Assembly: GCA_017544835.1 (NCBI GenBank)
Contig: JAFYDI010000034.1
Location: 1-35,466 of the forward strand
DNA: 35,466 nt
Reading direction: 5' to 3'
From: Lachnospiraceae bacterium
Lineage (GTDB): Bacteria > Bacillota > Clostridia > Lachnospirales > Lachnospiraceae
The notes under the pieces are model-generated. The model was not told where the DNA came from. It did not search any database and saw only the letters and a list, made by a program, of their open reading frames with translations. Shown here piece after piece: positions 17,145 through 24,936 of this stretch; the stretch's first letter is position 1, and every line of letters begins with the position of its first letter. The position numbers and the translations under genes are program-made.

Positions 17145-18977
17145 ATGAATAAAAAGAACGCATTTAAGAATAATATCTATGCGCTGAAACTGGTCTGGAA
17201 GATGTCCAAACCGATTGTGGTTATTAACGGTATAGCAAGCTTCATTGATTATTTCGAATGGCTGTTTTTCAGCGCTTTCTTTTTACGCTTTGTAATAAAC
17301 GGACTTGAGACCGGTAAAGGATTCTTTTACATCCTTAAGTTCATCATTATTACAGTAAGCGTAGAAGCTTTGTTCTGTCTGTTTCACAGCATTAAAAATC
17401 GCAAATGGATTCCCGTATGTAAGACAAAAGTCAATAAAGAACTGTTTACCAAACTGTTTAAAAAAGCATCCAATGTTGAACTTGAATGCTTTGAAGACAG
17501 CGAATTCTATGACAAGTACACCCTTGCCATGGAAAAATCCGACGAAAGACTTACACGTACGGTTGAGGTTATATGGGGCGTTTTCTTTGGCGCAATAGCC
17601 AGTGTCTGCGCATTTATCTTCATGTATCAGGTGGACAAATATTCGGTACTGTTTATTCTTTTCCCCATTATTGGTAACTTTGGCTTCAACAGGCTTCAGA
17701 GTAAGATTGATTACAATCGTAATAAAGACATGGCACCTTATAATCGTAAGATTTCCTACATCAACCGTGTCATGTATCTGACACAATATGCCAAAGAAAT
17801 GCGCCTGTCAGACGTTTTTTCCCTTATGAGAGAGCAGTACAGGGGCGCTATCCGCGGAGTTTCCGATGTTACGAAGAAATATACCAAACGCGCCATGGTG
17901 CTGCACTGGTTCTACGTAATGTTTACTTTTACGTTTATTTTTGAAGGTCTGCTTATCTATGGTGCCTACAGGACATTGGTGTCTTATACTATGTCACTGG
18001 CTCAGCTGTCTGTTATTACCAGCCTTATGGTTTCAACCACCTGGATTCTTATAGGATTCACAGATTCCGTTACGGAGCTTTTTAAGAACGGTTTATTTGT
18101 GGACTACCTTAAGACCTTCCTTGAGTACAAAGAAAAGATTCCGGAAGATTACGACGGCAAAGACCCGGGCACAAAGATTGACTCCATTGAATTTAAAAAT
18201 GTTTCTTTTGCCTACAAGGACAAGGTTGTAATTAAGAATCTTAACATGAAGTTCGATGGCGGTAAGACATATGCGCTGGCCGGACATAACGGTGCCGGTA
18301 AGACTACCATCATCAAACTTTTGCTAAGGTTCTACGACCCTACAGAAGGCGAAATCCTTTTAAACGGCTTAAATATCAAAGAATATAATCTGCAGAAATA
18401 TCGCACGCTTTTTGCAACGGCTTTTCAGGACCATCAGATGTTTTCGATGTCTGTTAAGGACAATGTTCTTATGGGGCAAACCGCAGACGAAGCCGCTTCC
18501 GAAAAAGTCTTCGAAGCCCTTAAGCTTGCGGGAGTTTATGACAAGATTATGTCTCTTCCGAAAAAAGAAAACACAATCCTTACAAAGGAATTTGACGACG
18601 AAGGAGCCATTCTTTCGGGCGGTGAATTCCAGAAGGTGGTAGTTGCAAGAGCATTTGTGCAAAACAGCCCCGTTAAGCTCTTTGATGAGCCATCAAGCGC
18701 GCTTGACCCGATAGCGGAATATACACTATTTGACAATATTCTTAAGTCATGTAAAGACAATACACTGGTATTTATATCTCACAGACTGTCATCGGTTCAA
18801 AACGCCGATAAGATATTTTTACTTCGCCACGGAAGTGTAAGAGAGGAAGGCACTCACAAAGAACTTATGGCTTTAAACGGCCTTTACGCCGACATGTATA
18901 AGAAACAGGCGGAGAATTACCTGGCAGGCAGCAATACCGCCTCCGAAGGAATCTTTAAGGAGGTGGCACAGGCATGA
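17145..18977 (+). CDS. ABC exporter, fused membrane and ATPase domains (first of pair)
   Basis: A type IV ABC exporter half-transporter of 610 residues: membrane domain with hydrophobic segments to about residue 320, then an ATPase. Walker A GHNGAGKTT at about 380-388, signature LSGGE at 490-494, Walker B KLFDEPSSALDP (Asp514, Glu515) and H-loop FISHRLSS are intact, so the site can hydrolyse ATP. The stop overlaps the next gene's ATG by 4 bases, so the two proteins probably form a heterodimer. Substrate unknown: no peptide precursor, maturase or regulator is adjacent. The pair stands between serCA and the DUF1015 gene. Confidence 0.9.
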   Translation: MNKKNAFKNNIYALKLVWKMSKPIVVINGIASFIDYFEWLFFSAFFLRFVINGLETGKGFFYILKFIIITVSVEALFCLFHSIKNRKWIPVCKTKVNKELFTKLFKKASNVELECFEDSEFYDKYTLAMEKSDERLTRTVEVIWGVFFGAIASVCAFIFMYQVDKYSVLFILFPIIGNFGFNRLQSKIDYNRNKDMAPYNRKISYINRVMYLTQYAKEMRLSDVFSLMREQYRGAIRGVSDVTKKYTKRAMVLHWFYVMFTFTFIFEGLLIYGAYRTLVSYTMSLAQLSVITSLMVSTTWILIGFTDSVTELFKNGLFVDYLKTFLEYKEKIPEDYDGKDPGTKIDSIEFKNVSFAYKDKVVIKNLNMKFDGGKTYALAGHNGAGKTTIIKLLLRFYDPTEGEILLNGLNIKEYNLQKYRTLFATAFQDHQMFSMSVKDNVLMGQTADEAASEKVFEALKLAGVYDKIMSLPKKENTILTKEFDDEGAILSGGEFQKVVVARAFVQNSPVKLFDEPSSALDPIAEYTLFDNILKSCKDNTLVFISHRLSSVQNADKIFLLRHGSVREEGTHKELMALNGLYADMYKKQAENYLAGSNTASEGIFKEVAQA

Positions 18978-20773
18978 AAAATGTGTTAAAAAACCATCTC
19001 TTTTTGTGGAAGCTTTGTTTTAAAACCTGCCCCGGATATATGCTCTATTTCTTATATGACGGGTTCAGATACCAGGGCGTAATCTTTATCGAACATGTAC
19101 TTGGTATTAACTATGTACTTAAATGCGCTGAGTTTCATGAGCCGTTCAAAAAAGCGTTTATATACATAGGTATTATTCTACTTGTAAATATTATTCAGAT
19201 TATACCCGACGGCTTTTTTATCCATGGTTGGAGTTTTAGGGCCAAGCCTAAGATTTATAAAGCGTTAAAAGAAAAAATGTATGAAAAGGCCGCAGAAATA
19301 GATTTATCCTGCTATGACGACCCTAAGTACTATAATGATTTTGTGTTGGCGGTATCGGAGTCGGAGAGCAGTATCGACAGATTCTTAACGCTTTGCAATA
19401 ATGCGGTGCAAGGTCTGACCATTCTTTTTACAACAGGCGTGTTCTATCTGGTGGTTGATAAGACGGGTATATTGTTCGTGTTTGTTTCTTTTGTATTAAG
19501 ATTTTTTGTGTCAAAAGCGATGAACAAAGTCAATGTGGATACCCGAGTAAGGATTAATCCCAAAGAACGTAAGCGTAACTATGTAAGCAGGCTTTTTTAT
19601 CTTAAAGATTATGCCAAAGAATTAAGGCTTCACCCTGAAGTCGGTGCTTCATTATCAGAAGAATTTAAGGAAGCCGACAATGAAATAATGGATATTCAGA
19701 AGAAAGTCGGTAATAAGTTAAGTGCGCTTGAATTCATAAGACAATATGTGGTGGATACCTTCTTGCTGGATGGACTGTATATTACTTATCTTGTATATAG
19801 CGCCGCAGTTTTACATACGATTTGCTATGCCGATGCGGTAACTTTGTTTAACAGAACCGGAAGTTTAAGAAGAGGTATGGCGACGTTTGCGGATATAATA
19901 CCGAGCATGCACGAAAACAGCCTTTACGTTGATAAGATTCGAGCATTTCTGGATTATGAAGTTAAGATTAAAGCCGATGAAGGTCGTGAAGTGGCTAAGG
20001 GTCCGGGAGAAATCGTTATTGACAACTTAAGCTTTACTTATTCTGAAGGCGGCAAGAAAGTCCTTGATGGTATCAGCCTTCGCGTTAAGCCTTGCGAAAG
20101 AGTGGCTATAGTAGGCTATAACGGAGCCGGAAAGACTACTCTTATAAAACTGTTAATGCGTTTGTACGACCCCACAGAAGGCAGAATCAGCTATCACGGG
20201 GAGAACATTAAGGAATATAAGCCTCGTGATTACAGGCATAAAATCGGAGTTGTCTTTCAGGATTTCCAGATGTATGGAGCAAGGCTTTCGGAGAATGTTG
20301 TGATGAGCAATATCGATGAATCCGAATACGATGGATTAAAAGAGCCGATAACTCAGGCATTGATTAATGCGGGCTTTGAAAAAAGGCTTAAAAAACTGGA
20401 CAATGGTCTCGACACAATGGTTACTACCGAGTTTGACGAAGCCGGTATAGACTTTTCGGGCGGTGAAAGTCAGAAAATAGCGATTTCAAGAGCATTCTAC
20501 AAAGATGCGGACATTCTGATAATGGATGAGCCTTCAAGTGCTCTTGATCCGATTGCAGAATATGAGCTTAACAAGGCGATGGAATCGGCTGCGGTAGGAA
20601 AGACGGTATTCTATATATCACACAGACTTTCAACCACAATAGATGCAGACAGAATTATAATGCTTGAAAACGGCCGAATAATTGAAGAAGGTACACATGA
20701 TTCTTTGATTAAAATGAACGGTAAGTATGCTGAGATGTGGAATGCGCAGGCAGGTAAGTACGCGATTAACTGA
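18974..20773 (+). CDS. ABC exporter, fused membrane and ATPase domains (second of pair)
   Basis: Partner of the upstream exporter, 599 residues, same architecture. The two are homologous along their length (shared YDPTEG, EFDEAG/EFDDEG, DEPSSALDPIAEY) and probably arose by gene duplication. Walker A GYNGAGKTT at 381-389, signature FSGGESQKIAISRAF from 494, Walker B ILIMDEPSSALDP (Asp518, Glu519) and H-loop YISHRLSTT are all present. Unlike many heterodimeric exporters, neither partner has a degenerate catalytic Glu. Start ATG overlaps the preceding stop by 4 bases. No plus-strand terminator is evident; the hairpin downstream is oriented for the opposite strand. Confidence 0.9.
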   Translation: MKNVLKNHLFLWKLCFKTCPGYMLYFLYDGFRYQGVIFIEHVLGINYVLKCAEFHEPFKKAFIYIGIILLVNIIQIIPDGFFIHGWSFRAKPKIYKALKEKMYEKAAEIDLSCYDDPKYYNDFVLAVSESESSIDRFLTLCNNAVQGLTILFTTGVFYLVVDKTGILFVFVSFVLRFFVSKAMNKVNVDTRVRINPKERKRNYVSRLFYLKDYAKELRLHPEVGASLSEEFKEADNEIMDIQKKVGNKLSALEFIRQYVVDTFLLDGLYITYLVYSAAVLHTICYADAVTLFNRTGSLRRGMATFADIIPSMHENSLYVDKIRAFLDYEVKIKADEGREVAKGPGEIVIDNLSFTYSEGGKKVLDGISLRVKPCERVAIVGYNGAGKTTLIKLLMRLYDPTEGRISYHGENIKEYKPRDYRHKIGVVFQDFQMYGARLSENVVMSNIDESEYDGLKEPITQALINAGFEKRLKKLDNGLDTMVTTEFDEAGIDFSGGESQKIAISRAFYKDADILIMDEPSSALDPIAEYELNKAMESAAVGKTVFYISHRLSTTIDADRIIMLENGRIIEEGTHDSLIKMNGKYAEMWNAQAGKYAIN

Positions 20774-20787
20774 TTGAATTTAGGCAT

Positions 20788-20822
20788 AAAAAGAGCCTTC
20801 TTCATTATTGTGAAGAAGGCTC
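20788..20822 (-). terminator. Rho-independent terminator of the 93-residue gene
   Basis: Perfect 12-bp stem (GAGCCTTCTTCA with TGAAGAAGGCTC) and 6-base loop. The T run appears only on the minus strand (five As at 20788-20792 on the plus strand). An outer 7-bp pairing (TAGGCAT 20781-20787 with ATGCCTA 20828-20834) extends into the stop codon of the gene. Confidence 0.85.
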
Positions 20823-20831
20823 GATGAATGC

Positions 20832-21113
20832 CTAGAATTGCTCGAACGCCATAGGGTCACCGTACTTGGTCATGTCACCCATGGTGCTTTGGAATTTTTT
20901 CTCCGTAACAAGAGCTGCGTCGGAAGCCGCATCCATGTACATAATAAAAATGTCTTCAACGGTTTCGTTAAGCTCTATTGAGAGTTCTTCCATAACAGGT
21001 TTTAACTTTTCAAGCTGAAAAGAAATTTTTGTTTTTTCGGGATCGATGCCTTCCAAAACCTTGTCGGCATATTCGCTGACTTTATCAAGAATGTATTTTG
21101 TTTTATCTTCCAT
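20832..21113 (-). CDS. Unrecognised 93-residue acidic protein
   Basis: I do not recognise the family. It is probably a real gene: it has AAAGGAA 7-8 bases before the ATG, a good promoter (21174-21147) and its own terminator. The protein is soluble, without signal or membrane helix, acidic and mostly helix-like. It has a first amphipathic part (YILDKVSEYADKVLEGIDPEK), a middle part rich in Glu and Leu (LKPVMEELSIELNETVEDIF), and a C-terminus with little charge (GDMTKYGDPMAFEQF). No Cys, His or catalytic pattern is visible. It is transcribed divergently from the DUF1015 gene, and their promoters interleave, so regulation may be linked. Confidence 0.72.
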   Translation of the reverse strand: MEDKTKYILDKVSEYADKVLEGIDPEKTKISFQLEKLKPVMEELSIELNETVEDIFIMYMDAASDAALVTEKKFQSTMGDMTKYGDPMAFEQF

Positions 21114-21146
21114 GTCGGTTCCTTTCTTATGTTTGTTGACTTAACT

Positions 21147-21174
21147 ATAATAGCACCTTTTTCGTTGTTGTGAA
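21147..21174 (-). promoter_or_regulatory. Promoter of the 93-residue gene
   Basis: On the minus strand TTCACA (21174-21169), 16-base spacer, TATTAT (21152-21147); each hexamer differs from consensus by one base. It overlaps the divergent promoter of the DUF1015 gene. Confidence 0.6.
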
Positions 21175-21193
21175 TTAATTTTTTTGATAGAAT
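21165..21193 (+). promoter_or_regulatory. Promoter of the DUF1015 gene
   Basis: TTGTTG (21165-21170), 17-base spacer, TAGAAT (21188-21193). The -35 shares bases 21169-21170 with the -35 of the divergent promoter, so polymerase binding at the two should be mutually exclusive. Confidence 0.5.
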
Positions 21194-21222
21194 AAATTTA
21201 GATGAGTACAGGAGGAGAGGTT

Positions 21223-22461
21223 ATGGCTCTCATAAGACCCTTTCAGGCAGTAAGACCGGCTCAAGGTCTGGAAAAAGAAATCGCTGCATTACCCTATGAC
21301 GTTTACAACAGAAGTGAGGCCAAAGAAGTAGTTATGGCTCATCCCAAGACTTTTTTAAAAATCGACCGCGCTGAGACAACGCTGCCCGATGATGTAGACA
21401 CTTACAATCCTTGCGTATACAAGCAGGCTCGTCATCTTTATGAAGAAATGCTTGGCAACGGTGAGTTTATTAAGGAGAAAAAGCCCTGCTATTACCTCTA
21501 TGAAGAGACCATGAACGGTCGTTCTCAGACCGGACTTGTATGTACGGCTTCGGTAAGAGACTACGAAACCGGCGTCATTAAAAAGCATGAGAATACAAGA
21601 GCCGACAAGGAAATCGATCGTATTAATCATGTAGATAAGGTCAATGCTCAGACCGGTCCTATCTTTCTTGCTTACAGAAACGACGAAAAGCTTAACGCTT
21701 TCTTTGAAAATATAAAGACGCTTGAAAAGCCTTATTTTGATTTCTTATCCGATGACGGAATTCGTCACAGAGGATTTAAAATAGATTCGGATGATGAGAT
21801 TAAGTTCATTACGGATTCTTTTGCTAATATTCCCAATTTATATATTGCCGACGGTCATCACAGATGCGCATCCGCGGCGAAGGTTTCTGTTAAACGTCGC
21901 GAAGAAGCCGCTACGCCTGATGAGAACGCAGAGTATAACTTCTTCTTAAGCGTTGTATTTCCGGACTCCGAACTCATGATTATGGATTATAATAGAGTTG
22001 TAAAAGACTTAAACGGATTGTCGGAAGAAGAATTTGTAAATAGAGTTTCCGAAAAGTTTAATGTTACCGAAATACCCGCTACAGACGACAAGCCGTCTCA
22101 AAAGGGCGATATCTACATGCTTTTTAAGGATAAGGAATACTGCATTTCTCTTAAAGATGAGTACGCAAGTACCGACCCGATAAAGGCACTTGATGTTTCT
22201 AAACTTCAGGACTATTTGCTTGATCCCATATTGGAAATCAAGGATCCAAAGACCGATAAACGAATTGACTTTGTGGGTGGAATAAGAGGAGTCAAGGAGC
22301 TTAGAAGAAGACTTGATACAGACTCTGCGGTTGCTTTTGCCATGTATCCTACATTAATGAGCGAATTATTCGCGGTTGCGGATGCCGGTTTACTTATGCC
22401 GCCTAAGTCTACATGGTTTGAGCCTAAGTTACGAAGCGGATTATTTATACACGAATTATAA
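21223..22461 (+). CDS. DUF1015 family protein
   Basis: Conserved protein of unproven function, 412 residues from the ATG at 21223. That start has AGGAGG 7 bases upstream and gives the family's usual MALIRPFQAVRP; an in-frame ATG at 21202 lies before the ribosome site. Typical blocks are LPYDVYNRSEAKEV, FLKIDRAE, GLVCTASVRDYETGVIKKHE, TRADKEIDR and the strongly conserved IADGHHRCASA at 207-217. DGHHR is like the motif of ParB/sulfiredoxin-fold enzymes, including free-serine kinases. With serC-serA 4 kb upstream, a role in serine or phosphoserine metabolism is a reasonable inference, not a fact. The branching-enzyme homologue follows after 16 bases. Confidence 0.88.
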   Translation: MALIRPFQAVRPAQGLEKEIAALPYDVYNRSEAKEVVMAHPKTFLKIDRAETTLPDDVDTYNPCVYKQARHLYEEMLGNGEFIKEKKPCYYLYEETMNGRSQTGLVCTASVRDYETGVIKKHENTRADKEIDRINHVDKVNAQTGPIFLAYRNDEKLNAFFENIKTLEKPYFDFLSDDGIRHRGFKIDSDDEIKFITDSFANIPNLYIADGHHRCASAAKVSVKRREEAATPDENAEYNFFLSVVFPDSELMIMDYNRVVKDLNGLSEEEFVNRVSEKFNVTEIPATDDKPSQKGDIYMLFKDKEYCISLKDEYASTDPIKALDVSKLQDYLLDPILEIKDPKTDKRIDFVGGIRGVKELRRRLDTDSAVAFAMYPTLMSELFAVADAGLLMPPKSTWFEPKLRSGLFIHEL

Positions 22462-22477
22462 ATAAAAAGGGGAATTT

Positions 22478-24559
22478 ATGGACAACAAACTTTATAAGCT
22501 TATGAACTGGCCGGAGATTGAAAGTATTGTATATTCTGAGTGCGACCACCCGCAGGATATACTTGGAATGCATGCGGTTACAGGCGGCTTTTTGATTCAG
22601 GCGTTCTTCCCGGGCAGGAATAATATGATGGTCTATAATAAGACCGGGGACTGTTATTACGAAATGGAGCTTGTGGACGAGGAAGGATTTTTCGCGGTAT
22701 TTGTGCCTTCCAAGACACCTTTTTCTTACGAGTATATTTTCAAAAACGGCAGCGGGGACGAGGTACGTGTTCCCGAAGTTTATTCATACATTCCCAAATT
22801 CTGGCTCAATTTAAAAGACAAGCTTTTAAGCGGCGTATTCTATGATTCTTACAGATATTTTGGCGCTCACTTCTGCGAGAGAAAAGAGGTACTCGGCACT
22901 GAATTCATGACTTATGCACCGGGTGCCGAACGTGTCAGCGTTGTTGGTGATTTCAACGGTTGGGACGGAAGAGTATATCCTATGTGTAAGATAGATGAGT
23001 GCGGTATTTTTGCACTTTTCGTTCCGGGAGTTTCTATAGGAAGTTTATATAAGTTCGAGATTAAGCTTCCGAGCGGACTTACTTTTGTTAAACGAGATCC
23101 TTACGCTTTTTCTGTTGAGAAGGGTATAGGCGATGCTTGTCGCGTAATTGAGGATCCTGACTGGGAACATGTCAAATATAAGAGGTTGCCCATGGGAGAT
23201 TCTTTTGCTCTTTTAAATCTTTCTCTCAGGGATGTGCTTTCTCATTATTCCAAGGAACAGGTTGCAGACTTTGTCATTGATACGGTTCGGGAATATGATT
23301 ACGACGCGGTGCTTTTTGAAGATTTTTCTTTTTGCGATAACAGAACAGTAACCGAGTGGGGTAAGCTTTCTTTCTTCAGCGTTTGCCCTGAGGTGTGCAG
23401 GCTTAAGGATTTAATCGAGATTATCGATAAGATTCATTCCGCGGGTATTAAGGTGCTTTCCACAATCGATATTTCTTCATTCCTGCCTGATGATGCGGGC
23501 CTTCGCGGATATGACGGAAGCAGGTTCTTTGAAGGCGATAATACCGAGGTGTTCGGCGCGCTTTCTTTTAACTTTGACAGTTTATATGTGCGTAACTATC
23601 TTATCAGTGCATGTGATTACTTCGTAAGAGTGCTCGGGCTTGACGGTATTGCTGTGGGCGGCCTTGACAGAGTCCTTTACCTTGATTACGGTAAGGGCGA
23701 CGGTGAGTGGAGGCCCAATATATACGGCGGTAATGAAAGTATCGGCGGTCATGAGCTTATAAAGCATTTAAACTCGTTCTTACATAAGAACCATTCCAAT
23801 ATCTGTACGATTGCAAGAGATTCTATGGTTTCAAATAACCTTACATTGTCTCTTGAGGAAGAGGGTATGGGCTTTGATTACAAGCTTCATACACAGTTTG
23901 ATAAGGACCTTTTCAATTATCTTAAAAACGATTTTAAGGAAAGGCCTTACCACCACAGCGAATTGACTTACAGTCCCGTTTATATTTATTGCGAGAAGTT
24001 CATTTTGTCTTTCCTTTACAGCGATTATGGTAAGGATAAAGCCACGTTTACAAAAGCGTTGCCGGGAGATGACGAACAGAAGGTTGCAGATTTGAGGCTT
24101 GCAGTAAGCTATTTGTTTACACACCCCGGAAGAAAATGCCTGTCTTTCTGTAATTTTGATAGTTTGAAGACCAAAACATTGATTAAAGAGCTCGTTAAAC
24201 TGTATAAGACTCATCCCGCGCTTAATACCATGGATGATGAAGCGGAAGGCTTTAAATGGGTTAACGCAATCGATTCGGAGCATTCGGTTGTAAGTTTTGA
24301 AAGAAGTTCCGGCTCGGAGACCCTTCTGGTAGTATGTAACTTTTCGGACAAATGCTTAAACTACAAGCTCGGCGTTGATGAAGGCTCGTACAAAGAAATC
24401 TTTGCATCCGAGCAAATAAAGTACGGCGGCTTATACAAAATGAGCGGCCGAGCCAAAGAAGCCAAGCCCAACAAGCGTGACGGAAAGACTCATGAAGTGT
24501 CTTTAAAGCTTTGTCCTTTATGCCTTCATATTTATGAAAAATGTCCTTGCCAAAACTGA
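22478..24559 (+). CDS. GH13 glycogen branching enzyme homologue lacking catalytic residues
   Basis: Derived from GlgB: an N1 module (PQDILGMHAVTGGFLIQAFFPG), a CBM48-like module (APGAERVSVVGDFNGWDGRVYPM) and a barrel with GlgB landmarks (RVLYLDYGKGDGEW..NIYGG, GMGFDYKLHTQFDKDLFNY, PGDDEQKVADLRLAVSYLFTHPGRK). 693 residues. The nucleophile block D-G-F-R-x-D-A-V reads DGIAVGGL (Gly394 for Asp, Ala392 for Arg). The acid/base block A-E-E-S reads ARDS (Arg447), and the S-H-D-E block reads SFLYSD. The D-W-V-P-x-H-F strand reads TIDISSF. It is therefore unlikely to branch glucan and may bind glycogen or regulate. A C-terminal CPLCLHIYEKCPCQN tail has four Cys. Frame is fully open, so it is maintained. 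Confidence 0.88.
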   Translation: MDNKLYKLMNWPEIESIVYSECDHPQDILGMHAVTGGFLIQAFFPGRNNMMVYNKTGDCYYEMELVDEEGFFAVFVPSKTPFSYEYIFKNGSGDEVRVPEVYSYIPKFWLNLKDKLLSGVFYDSYRYFGAHFCERKEVLGTEFMTYAPGAERVSVVGDFNGWDGRVYPMCKIDECGIFALFVPGVSIGSLYKFEIKLPSGLTFVKRDPYAFSVEKGIGDACRVIEDPDWEHVKYKRLPMGDSFALLNLSLRDVLSHYSKEQVADFVIDTVREYDYDAVLFEDFSFCDNRTVTEWGKLSFFSVCPEVCRLKDLIEIIDKIHSAGIKVLSTIDISSFLPDDAGLRGYDGSRFFEGDNTEVFGALSFNFDSLYVRNYLISACDYFVRVLGLDGIAVGGLDRVLYLDYGKGDGEWRPNIYGGNESIGGHELIKHLNSFLHKNHSNICTIARDSMVSNNLTLSLEEEGMGFDYKLHTQFDKDLFNYLKNDFKERPYHHSELTYSPVYIYCEKFILSFLYSDYGKDKATFTKALPGDDEQKVADLRLAVSYLFTHPGRKCLSFCNFDSLKTKTLIKELVKLYKTHPALNTMDDEAEGFKWVNAIDSEHSVVSFERSSGSETLLVVCNFSDKCLNYKLGVDEGSYKEIFASEQIKYGGLYKMSGRAKEAKPNKRDGKTHEVSLKLCPLCLHIYEKCPCQN

Positions 24560-24575
24560 TGGGACAATTTATAAT
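24547..24575 (+). promoter_or_regulatory. Promoter of tRNA-Thr
   Basis: TTGCCA (24547-24552), 17-base spacer, perfect TATAAT (24570-24575). It overlaps the last codons of the branching-enzyme homologue and lies 24 bases before the tRNA. Confidence 0.78.
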
Positions 24576-24599
24576 AACCATTGTGTCGTTAAGGCGCAG

Positions 24600-24672
<73 letters not shown>

Positions 24673-24683
24673 TTTATACTTAG

Positions 24684-24710
24684 AGGAATCCGATTGCGGG
24701 TTCCTTTTTT
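24684..24710 (+). terminator. Rho-independent terminator after tRNA-Thr
   Basis: A 9-bp stem (AGGAATCCG with CGGGTTCCT, one G-U pair), 4-base loop and a T-rich run (TTTTTCTTTCTTTTT). The following 150 bases up to the argH promoter hold only a perfect 10-base palindrome, CACATATGTG (24791-24800); no gene or structured RNA is evident there. Confidence 0.87.
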
Positions 24711-24864
24711 CTTTCTTTTTACGCGGTTTTTAAGAGATTTGCTTTAACGCTTCACAAGGACGAATTGCTAAATTATGTACGCTGGTCGCGCACATATGTG
24801 TATTGTGTAGAGATTTTCACTCTTTTTGCATATTATTTTGGCACTTTTTGAATGTCTCTTTATG

Positions 24865-24893
24865 TTGAATCAAAGGTACCTCTATGCTAAAAT
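24865..24893 (+). promoter_or_regulatory. Probable argH promoter
   Basis: TTGAAT (24865-24870), 17-base spacer, TAAAAT (24888-24893). Start of transcription would be about 24900, leaving a leader of about 36 bases with an AAAGGAG site. Confidence 0.6.
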
Positions 24894-24936
24894 TAGATTT
24901 AACATTTAGATAGATGCAAAGGAGCATTAGAGTGTC

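Noticed and set aside
20793-20822. Terminator for the plus-strand ABC pair
   Set aside because: The hairpin is followed on the plus strand by GATGAATGCC, without a T run; the T run is on the minus strand.
24711-24864. Structured RNA or riboswitch between tRNA-Thr and argH
   Set aside because: Only a 10-base palindrome (CACATATGTG) and scattered short complementarities; no riboswitch core recognised.
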